NCBI GenBank assembly: GCA_020627705.1
Contig: JAHDGJ010000007.1
Span: 116,459 to 180,458, forward strand
Direction: 5' to 3'
Origin: Saprospiraceae bacterium
GTDB lineage: Bacteria > Bacteroidota > Bacteroidia > Chitinophagales > Saprospiraceae
Length of the DNA stretch: 64,000 bases
The translations under genes were made by a program, and so were the position numbers. Below are positions 34,429-43,700 of this stretch, one piece after another. Below the pieces are notes generated by a model, which was not told where the DNA came from, did not search any database, and saw only the letters and a list, made by a program, of their open reading frames with translations. How positions within the stretch are numbered: position 1 is the stretch's first letter; every line of letters starts with the position of its first letter.

Positions 34429-35142
34429 CTAAATGTCTTGAGCCAAATCAGATTTGTCTATTAATCTGAAGCCGTTGCCATGTATATTAACGATTTCTAG
34501 GTCTTCGTCTTGTTTGAGATATTTTCTCAACTTGGTTACAAACACATCCATGGACCGCGCGGTAAAGTAATTGTCTTCACCCCAAATTTTGGTCAACGCT
34601 TCAGATCTTTGCAATACATCGTTTTTATAAATACAAAACATCCTTAGAAGGTGCGCTTCTTTTGGAGATAATTTTTCAGGAGATTCTCCACTATAAGAAA
34701 GTTGTCTCAAAGGGTAATTAAAATGGTATTTACCAATTTCGAATTCCTTAACCTCTTCTTTTGGATCTGGAGCAGAACTTGATCTCTTCAAAATTGCCTG
34801 AACACGATATAAAAGTTCTTCTGAATTAAATGGCTTAGCTATGTAGTCATCAGCACCAATTTTGAATCCCTGTAAAACATCTTCCTTCAGGGTCTTGGCT
34901 GTCAAAAATATAATTGGAATTTCTTGATCTTCCTCTCGGATTTCTTTTGCCAAAGTGAAGCCATCTTTTTTGGGCATCATCACATCAAAAATACACAAGT
35001 CAAATTCTCCAGCTTTATAGGCATTATAACCTGCTTCACCATCAGTGGCAAGCGTAACCTCGTAGTCGTGCATCTCTAGATAAGAGCGCAATACATCGCC
35101 AAAGTTTTGATCATCTTCTACTAGTAATATTCTGTTCGTCAT
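34429..35142 (-). CDS. rprY: OmpR-family response regulator (RprY-like)
   Basis: A 237-residue response regulator. The receiver domain (about 4-118) has acidic pair Asp10-Asp11, phospho-acceptor Asp53 in CIFDVMMPKKDG, and switch residues in FLTAKT with ADDYIAKPF. The C-terminal winged helix (about 140-228) has LSPKEAHLLRMFCIYKNDVL and RSMDVFVTKLRKYLK. The sequence closely recalls RprY, the Bacteroidota regulator paired with the RprX kinase. It follows the histidine kinase gene by 48 bp on the same strand. It should bind DNA as a phosphorylated dimer; the regulon is not visible, though the divergent PDZ gene is a candidate. Confidence 0.93.
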   Translation of the reverse strand: MTNRILLVEDDQNFGDVLRSYLEMHDYEVTLATDGEAGYNAYKAGEFDLCIFDVMMPKKDGFTLAKEIREEDQEIPIIFLTAKTLKEDVLQGFKIGADDYIAKPFNSEELLYRVQAILKRSSSAPDPKEEVKEFEIGKYHFNYPLRQLSYSGESPEKLSPKEAHLLRMFCIYKNDVLQRSEALTKIWGEDNYFTARSMDVFVTKLRKYLKQDEDLEIVNIHGNGFRLIDKSDLAQDI

Positions 35143-35190
35143 GTTTCGAAATGCTGGTATATATAAAACGATTTATCCTAACAATAGTAA

Positions 35191-36591
35191 CTAGGCTTCA
35201 AACCTACAGGGCAAAGTTAAAGTAAATTCAGAGCCCTTTCCCAGTTCGCTCTTCACCCCAATTTGGCCCTTGTGTGCATTGGTTATTGCCTTGACATAAC
35301 TCAACCCAAGCCCAAACCCTTTTACATCATGTATGTTGCCCGTATGTACTCGGTAGAACTTATCAAAAATATGCTTTAAAGACTCATTTGACATTCCAAT
35401 GCCTCGATCTTTAATAATTATCGAAATTGCATCAGTTGTTCCTAAAGTAGATACAGTTATCTGCGGTTCGTCCTGACTATATTTGTTGGCATTGTCCAAT
35501 AAGTTATGTATAATATTTGACAAATGCGTCGCATCCCCTTTAATTACGGGACTTTGCGCATTAAGATTTGTGCTAATATTTCCACCTCTTTGTTCTACCT
35601 GCAACGAAATATTTTGAACCGCTTTGGTTATAATCTCGTGCATATTAACTTCTGTAATATTGAGATTAAAGTCTTTCTTATCAATTCGTGCCATTTGCAA
35701 AACCTTCTCTACCTGATTCAACATCCGACGGTTTTCCGTTTTAATGATTTTGGCAAAACGAGAGACCTTTTCTTTGGTGCCAATAATGGAAGGATTAACG
35801 ATCGAATCTGCAGCTAAAGAAATGGTAGCTATGGGTGTTTTAAATTCGTGGGTCATATTATTAATGAAGTCAGTCTTCATTTCCGATATCTTCTTTTGTC
35901 TCAATATGACATAAATCGTATAAGAGAAACAAGCCAAAATCAATCCTAAGAAAATTATGGTAGTCAATAAAACTGGCCAGACTTTAGCCCACAACCATGT
36001 CGATTTTCTGGGAAAAAATAGTTTTAAATACCCAGGAGTTTCCAACTCGTTATTAAACAAACTCACTTTATATTCGGATTCAAAAAGGGAGACATTTATT
36101 CCAGAATTGGAAGATTGGGAGGATTCTCCTATCTCCGGGACATAGTTGCCATTGAGAATGGTAAATGATTTGCTTTCTTCAGAATATACTCCGTACTCAT
36201 ATTTTAAATCAACCCCTTGGTCAAGCAAAGAAGTGTTTAAATATTTGTCGAGTTTAAGGTTATCAATCTTACTTAACTTTTCTTCCCCATCGAATAAATT
36301 CTGTAAAGCTTTGATGTTCAATACATCTCGCTTCATTGAAATACTCGGCATGAGATCGATCTTATTTTCTTGCTTTCTGGTGAATGCTTTTTTGGTAAAA
36401 TCTAAGGTCTCCGCTTCGTCCTCTTTTTCTATTCTTTCTTTGACATTGTTCAGAGCCATCGTTACTCGATCATCAAAATTCTTTTTACCCAAATCGATTG
36501 ACCAAGTGATTCGATAATATTGAATGATAAATATTCCCAAAAGAGAAATAGTCATCATAATAATAATTGCCCAAATTGCTCTTCTATCCAT
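35191..36591 (-). CDS. rprX: Sensor histidine kinase (RprX-like)
   Basis: A 466-residue inner-membrane kinase. Two transmembrane helices (about 8-26 and 207-230) frame a periplasmic sensor of about 180 residues without a recognisable domain. The HisKA helix carries phospho-acceptor His248 in NMTHEFKTPIATISL. The ATPase has N box HNLLDNANKYS, G1 DRGIGM, F box FDKFYR, and G2 VKGFGLGLSYVK. It works with the response regulator directly downstream. The name rests on the partner's similarity to RprY and on the arrangement; the stimulus is unknown. Divergent from the PDZ-protein gene 146 bp away. Confidence 0.9.
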   Translation of the reverse strand: MDRRAIWAIIIMMTISLLGIFIIQYYRITWSIDLGKKNFDDRVTMALNNVKERIEKEDEAETLDFTKKAFTRKQENKIDLMPSISMKRDVLNIKALQNLFDGEEKLSKIDNLKLDKYLNTSLLDQGVDLKYEYGVYSEESKSFTILNGNYVPEIGESSQSSNSGINVSLFESEYKVSLFNNELETPGYLKLFFPRKSTWLWAKVWPVLLTTIIFLGLILACFSYTIYVILRQKKISEMKTDFINNMTHEFKTPIATISLAADSIVNPSIIGTKEKVSRFAKIIKTENRRMLNQVEKVLQMARIDKKDFNLNITEVNMHEIITKAVQNISLQVEQRGGNISTNLNAQSPVIKGDATHLSNIIHNLLDNANKYSQDEPQITVSTLGTTDAISIIIKDRGIGMSNESLKHIFDKFYRVHTGNIHDVKGFGLGLSYVKAITNAHKGQIGVKSELGKGSEFTLTLPCRFEA

Positions 36592-36691
36592 AAGTACTTA
36601 CAAATATCTTACAATAAAAAGCAATGAGAAATTTTAATCCAACCCGTCTTTAACTAAGTTTTAACTGTGGATATGGCATCATTGCATAATG

Positions 36692-36718
36692 AAGAAAGAA
36701 AATTTTACGATACTTTTG
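36692..36718 (+). promoter_or_regulatory. Promoter of PDZ-protein gene
   Basis: TTG (36692-36694), 16 bp spacer, TACTTTTG (36711-36718), 20 bp before the ATG. The -7 box is a full match; the spacer is slightly short. Confidence 0.55.
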
Positions 36719-36737
36719 TGAAAATTAATTTAACAAC

Positions 36738-37622
36738 ATGAAAAATTTGAAAAATTTTCTTGGATTAGTCTTGCTTGCTTTCTTTTCTGCTTATGCTGTA
36801 GATGGTATTGCGCAAGAGAGTCAAAAGGTTGACGAAAAAGAGGTCATCATAATAACCAAAAAAATTGATGAAAATGGAAATGAAGTTGTAGACAAAAAGG
36901 TATTCAATTCAAGTGAAATGTCTGATGAAGAGCTAGAAAAGCTAATTGAAACTGAAACTGGATCTGAGGTAGAAGTTAATTCCTGGACAACGGATGAAGG
37001 TGTTAAGTATCAAATCGAAATTGATGACAGCGAAGAAGGGATTTTCATGATGAAAGATGATAAAGACCTTGATGGTTTTATAACTGAAAAAGGCTTAACT
37101 CCCGACGACATCGAAAACATTGACATCAATGTGGATACCAGCATTGAAAATGGTATCGAAAAAACAGTAAAAACGATCTCCATTACGGATAAAAAAGGGG
37201 AAAAGTATTTATTCGAGCTAAATGAGGACAACAGTACTTCAAGGATAATGGACAGCGAGAATAATGAAACACAGCTTAGAATTTATAAAACTAAATCTGA
37301 TCATAAGCCAAAACTAGGAGTTATGATTGCAGAAAATGAAGACCAAGGTGTAGTTATTGAAGAGGTAATCAAAGGTAGCCCTGCAGAAAAAATTGGTCTT
37401 CAAAAGGGAGATATTATAAACTATTTAGGAGATGTTCCAATTACGAATATTAAAAGTTTATTAAACGCGCTGGAAAGATCTGGTGAAAAAAATGTTGTTT
37501 CGTATGTAAGAAATGGAGAGCAAAAAGGAACACGTATTGAATTTTCACAATTTGAATACGACAAAGATGCAATCAAAGAGAAAAAGGTAGTAAAGAAGGT
37601 AATTCGAGTGGAACAAAAATGA
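36738..37622 (+). CDS. Secreted PDZ-domain protein
   Basis: A 294-residue protein with a signal peptide (about 1-25). A charged, acidic region (about 26-190) contains repeated DDxD/E stretches and no known domain. A C-terminal PDZ domain (about 193-275) follows: KLGVMIAENEDQGVVIEEVI, GSPAEKIGLQKGDIINYLG, VPITNIKSLLNAL. There is no protease domain, so it is an HtrA-like PDZ without the peptidase, perhaps an adaptor or regulator in the periplasm. It is divergent from the RprXY-like genes and could be their target or a sensor accessory, which is inference. A bidirectional terminator separates it from sprA. Confidence 0.85.
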   Translation: MKNLKNFLGLVLLAFFSAYAVDGIAQESQKVDEKEVIIITKKIDENGNEVVDKKVFNSSEMSDEELEKLIETETGSEVEVNSWTTDEGVKYQIEIDDSEEGIFMMKDDKDLDGFITEKGLTPDDIENIDINVDTSIENGIEKTVKTISITDKKGEKYLFELNEDNSTSRIMDSENNETQLRIYKTKSDHKPKLGVMIAENEDQGVVIEEVIKGSPAEKIGLQKGDIINYLGDVPITNIKSLLNALERSGEKNVVSYVRNGEQKGTRIEFSQFEYDKDAIKEKKVVKKVIRVEQK

Positions 37623-37648
37623 AAAGTAAATCTTGCAGAATTTAAAAT

Positions 37649-37683
37649 AAAAAAGGCTTCAATTGAACATTGAAGCCTTTTTT
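37649..37683. terminator. Bidirectional intrinsic terminator between PDZ gene and sprA
   Basis: A GGCTTCAAT / ATTGAAGCC stem (37655-37663, 37669-37677) with a 5-base loop, flanked by an A run and a T run that extend the stem. It serves both converging genes. Confidence 0.9.
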
Positions 37684-37712
37684 ATTTTACCACATTTGTG
37701 AAATCGGAATCT

Positions 37713-40700
37713 TTAATTAAGTGTAAATCGCGCAGTAAATCCAGAAAAATATCTGGTGGTTCCTCTAAGCTGCGGATTTGCGACATACCTCACCGTTTCG
37801 TAATCCATAAACCATCTTAATGTAAGGTTTTCGTTTATCGTATAATCAATAGATGGATTTAATCGAATTACTTTTTGACCTCTGTTTCCTTCAATATCTG
37901 CTATACCTTGGATATAATCGTGCTCATGAGTTACGTCATCCTGTAAGGTAAAATCTATATTGAATACCAAATCTCTAGGCCTGTTGTTATTTACTCCTCC
38001 CCTACCCAATCTGTTGTTTCGATTGTTCTGTGCTTTTGGATCCTTCTTATCCTTCTCATCATCCGCTTTTTCGTCGTCTTTCTTTTTTCTCTTCTTCTTA
38101 CTCTTTTTATCTCCAGTCAAGAAGGCGATGTTGACATTAGGCTTGGTCCATCCTACTCCTACTGTGATTGAAGAGGATTTTTTCTCGGTAAGTCTACCCA
38201 ATACATCTGTGGACAAATCAAGGTTTCTTGATTTCTTATAATCTACATTTAGAACAAAGTCCTTTTTAGTCTTCATCTGAATTCCAATCAATGGCGAAAA
38301 CTGCTCAGATATTTGAATCAATGGGATTTCAAATCTAGAATAATAGTTGCCACTGCTCAGGTTGAGTTTGTTTGGATCTTGGTTGTCAAAATCCAAATTC
38401 GTTCTAAACTGATTTACTCGTAAGAATGATTTATATCCATGCGTCAGTGTAAAACTGGACAACACATTTTCGAACATGGGTAATTTTTTCAACCCATTGT
38501 AACGCAAGGTCCAGTTGGGCCTCGGTAAAAACCCATTACGCGAAACTTCATATACCAAACCTGAAGAGGTCTGTAAAGAAGTATCTCTTTGTACCCAAGA
38601 AGAATTTAATTCTCTCCCAGTATACGCAGCTAGAAACGACGGGATTACAACTTCCGATTGCACTGCGCCAAATCCTTCTTGGAACACTTGTCCGTCTTCT
38701 GCATGTGGTGCACCTCCCGGATTTAAAATAGCGGATGCATTTATCCTGTTTTCTTTGAATTGATCAAACAACATCTTTACATCGTTGTTAAACATCGTTT
38801 TCAATGCAGAATAAGTCAATTCGAAACTACCTACTTCACGTCTTGCCAACTGAGCAAATTCTGCAGGTTGACCTGCCGCTATCTCGGTGTTTTTGAAATT
38901 TTCAAAAACATCCTTTCGTACTTGTTTCTTAAAATCAACATCAATTTTAAAATCTCTATAAGGCTCAATTGCAATCCGAGCATCATACGTTTGTGAGCTC
39001 ATTTGCTTCACCTGATTGTTTAGAAATTTACTTTCGGTAATCCAACCATTTCGAGCTGCCTTGAAGAGCCAGTTGTCCGAATTTGAAATAGATAAATCCG
39101 GTTGTAATCCCGTAACAAACGACCAACCGGGTGCATCAAAGCCATTGGACAATCCTAGCATTTGAGGACCATACTCTTGGTTTATACCAGGCACTATAGT
39201 TCCCAGCTGCTCCTTATAGTTGAACTTCACACTTCGCAAAGCCAACAATGGTCTAACCAATGCTCTCGTAATGTTGGATGGACCTTTGTCTTTCTTTTTC
39301 TTTCTATCAGCTGGATCTTTTTTGACGTCCACTTTTTTGTCTACTACATCGCCACGCTTTTTCTTATCCTTGGTCTCCTTTTTCTTCTTCGTACGTCTCT
39401 TCTTCTTTTCTATCTCTTTTAAAAACTTTGATTTTTTGTAAATCTTATCAAAGCTAAATGTGGCGTTCACAGTACGCTGTTGGCCATTTTCTATGACATC
39501 ACCTAAGTACAAAGAATTCACTGGAGAAGGATCAAAATAATCCAGAGACGAAGCAGTCCATTTATAATTGGCATTATACCTCGCCTTTACATTAATCCAA
39601 TCGGTCAATGGAATGTATTTAAGCGGTGCAGTATACGAAACATCAAACTTATGCTCATAGGACTTATTCCGTCCAAAATCCATAAAATTCTCTTTCCAAT
39701 AATCATCAACTTGAGACCTGTTACTGACTTGTATCGTGTCCCCTCTTACATCCAACCACTCTCTGTCCTCCGGAGTATCTGCAATCCCGACTTGTCTCAA
39801 TTCGTCAATCACTGCTCTGTTGGTTGCGTCGAAATTGAACTTCAAATTTTTGAAGAAGTCCCACTTCAATCCATAATTTCGATCCCAGGTAAATCTTCGG
39901 TCGTCAAATACAAATTGAGGCGTCTGCGGTTCTCTAAATTCTCTTCGATTTACAAATCTTCTTATCTCTGTGTTGAAATAATAGCTTGAAGGCAGCGGAC
40001 TAAAATTAATTTCCTTAATCACTCTTAGCCACTTCCCTTTTACCTTTTTGAATGGCTTTATAAAGGAAGCTCTGTTGCTGTAGTTATACTCCAATTTCAA
40101 ACGCTGATCACGTGATTTGTCTTCCTTGATTAAGAAATCTTTTCTTTCGGTATCTGTATGAGAATAACTTGCCGTTATGTTACTTATATTCCAAGGCTTA
40201 TTGCCCTTTGGTTTTGATCCTTTCTTCTTTTTAGATTTGCTTGCCTCCTTCCTAACATTGGTAAAGTTAAACGTCCGAATGGTCTCTACCTCTTGAGATC
40301 GCTCTCGGGCAAGGACAGGATCTTCTACCTCGTCCAAGGTAAGATCCAATTCGTAAGCATCAAATTCGGGCGTCACGATGTTTCTTGAAAATTGTGCATA
40401 AAACGGTACCCTAAGCCCCCAATTGGTTGGAAAGAATTTACCCAAATTGATGTCAGCTGCCACATCATATTTGAGGATAGACTCCTTTGCGCGTTCGTCT
40501 ACTTTTTTATCCAATGCACCCCATCCAATGGAAGAATAGCCAGCACTAGAAGTCAAGGTACCTAAATCAGCCATTTGTACCTCCAGACGCGCTTCACTAG
40601 CCAATCCTGCACGTTCTTGTAATCCCAAGACTCGAAGCTCGTTGATCCAAATTTCACCGCAAAACCTATTTTCTTCTGAATTGTTTCTAACCCCTATTTC

Positions 40701-43700
40701 GACACCTTTGATGTAACCCAAACTAGGCAATCCTTTGATTGTTACCTTCGCATCCGGTCGATTGGGATCCAAAAAGCGCTCGAAACGATCTATGTTTTCG
40801 ACATTAGGATCAGCGTTTCGTAATTTTTTGATATCTGTAAATAATTCTAGCGGAAAGCTGATTTTGTTTGAATCCAACCAAATATTTTCTGGAACTGCTC
40901 TTATGGGATCATCAGGTCCAGAACCTTCATCAGAAAAATACAAGGGTATTTCGTACTCGTAATAATTGTTTACGAAGTCTTTTCCCATCTTAATATAAAT
41001 GGTAAGATCTTTATCATTAAGCCTTTGTGACAAAGGAGTCGAAGGATTATGCTCCGCATGCACAAACAGCTCCAAATCGTCAAAAACCCGCATATCCAAT
41101 TGTACCGGCTTCACTATAGAAGCTTCACAACGGTCTTCGTCAGGAATAAATTCTCTCAAATTGCAAATATTCAAGGCCAAAGCTTTTTCATCTTGTGCTA
41201 GCCTTTGAGTAGAATTAAATACTTGTTCTTGCTTGATCCCTGGGGGTAGTCGATACTTAAATGGAACTTTGTCGGCATTTTCTTGTCTACTGATGTCATC
41301 CAGTGAAAACTCGACTCCGTCGTCAACACCATCCACAGGGCCACAAGCAGTGGGTTGTCTTCTCCAGGTATTCCTGACCATTTCCATTTCTGCAAAACGG
41401 AAGGTTTTCTGAGATTTGAATCCTGTAACCAGCATACGCATAAACTGAATAGATCTAAATCCTTCAATTCCATTGATAGCATCTCCCTCAGAAATTGGAA
41501 TCTGAAATCTATACCATTTTTCGTCAGGCAATCCACTTCCTCCCGATATCACCTTGGTTTCTCTTAAATATTCTGTCGAAGGGCTCAATTCTCCCCCAAC
41601 ATTCTCGAGTTGTAATCTATATTCATAGAAGCTCTCTCCTTTGTTTAGGGAGCTGTTCCCGTTGAGGTCTTCCTTATCAGGAAAAGGATTTCCTCTTACA
41701 AATCCGGATTGAACATTTCGATCCGGATAATTTCCCTCTGGATTATTGATGCATTTTGACCTCAAAATCAAGTTGTCCAATTGATCAAATCCTTTGTCGG
41801 GATCTGTGATAAAGGCAAAATCATCGTTGGCTGGATCCTGGTTCAAACTGTTGGTCGGAATCGGAGCCAAGTTATTTAAATAATCCTGATACTTTGCTCG
41901 TTCTCCGGCATCATCCAAGCCATCCAGACCCAAATCTTGCTCCTCAGCGATATTGATATTAAATCCATCCAAAATTGGAATCCTCAATGGGATTTCTCCC
42001 CACACTGTTTCTTCCACAGGAATATCATCTTGAGCCGTAGGAATCGAATTTTCAAAAAATTGAAGGTTATCGTTAAGAATATCTTCAGAAACATTCCCTA
42101 AATGGAAGATTAACTCTCCATTTTCGTCCATGTCATGGGTCGAACCATCTCTTCGATCCATGTATGGGTTAAGCAACCAAAAATCCAAATACTCCACATT
42201 GGCCGTCTGAAAGTCATTATTTTGAAGGTATCTCATGACTCCTCCCCAACGCTCTTCTGGGTTATTTAAGAATAAGGTTTCCCCATTTGCTTGGACCGAA
42301 CGATCAACATCAAGCCCTGCAGAATTGTCTGTAGGCTCTGTACCTTCAAAATTATAAGGCCCTCTTTCATCAGGGAAAAAGTTAAGGTCAAACGTAAAAA
42401 GGTCCGTAATCTGAAAAGCAATTTCTCTTTCGAACAACTCTCTTTGATCTACAGTCCGGGTATAAGGATCTTGTTGATCTGCTCCTGTTCGGAAGGAACG
42501 ATCGATAACATACCAATTTAAGAGCGCCCTATTGAATCCACTTTCTATGTTGTTGTCGAGGGCACCTTCTTTAAATCTTCCATTTACATCTCCCAAAGGA
42601 CCATAATTTGGTACTGACGCCAAAATCCATTGGTTTGGTTGCGTCGCCAAAGGAATAGGACTACCTGCCCCTTCAAAGTCGTCTATACTGATCACCCCTC
42701 CACGTGGCTGACCGTCTCCATCCAAATTAATCCCGCGAGCATGCCCTGGTTTTATAGCCGCTACTTCTGCTGTGAAGTTGATGTTTGACTTTTCTTTGGT
42801 CGAATAAAAGGGCAGTTTGTCTACGGCTTTGGTAACCCAATCCGCTTCGGCACCATAGGTAAAGTCCAAACCAAATACTCTGTTATTTATGGGGTCTTCC
42901 CCTAAGTTTACCTTTTGGGTAAAGGGTCTTTCTTTAAGTTTTAAGTAAGTGGCTCCAATGTTGAGATTTTCGCTGAAGGTATAATCCGCCCTCAAACCAA
43001 TCATATTTTTTTGCTGGAGACTAAACAAAGAATTGTCCTCAAAGGTGACATTTATAGGCGTTCCAGACTGCAAATAGGACGGATTAATTATCCTCAATCG
43101 CCCAATACCGTAATCCACTTCGTAGTCTACCCCTTCTATTAATTGGGCACTACCTGCGGTTACTTTGACGGATCCTTGCGGTAAATTCCAACTTCCCAAA
43201 GAGATTTCCGAACTCACACTTGACTTGTATTCTCCCTTCATGACAAAAAGGTTGCGCTCAAGTGTTTGCTCAGCAATGACCTTTGTGGTATCATAGATTT
43301 CCTGAAATTGGTATGCCGCAGCCGCAGGGCCTAAAATATTTTCGAGCGAGCTGCCAAAAGGCTCCAATACAGGAAAATAAACGCTTCCTGTTCTAGTGTT
43401 AATAGTTAATCCTTCGACATAATCGAATATACCATCTGGTTGGGGGTCTAAACTTGCGTTGAGTCGATCTAGGTTGAATACATTTAAAAGAGGCTGTCTT
43501 TCAAATCCGGGCTCTGGTAAAAATCGCTTTAAAGACCCATCAGAGTTGTCTTCAAAAAAGATATCAAACTTAAAATCTTCCTGATTCATCCCAGAGGTAC
43601 CAATGGGGTAAACGTTTTTCATCATCAAATCCCATGACGGCAACGAAACCCTCTGATTCGAAGACTTTAGCAGTTTGGTATAAATAACTTTTTCTGGTTC

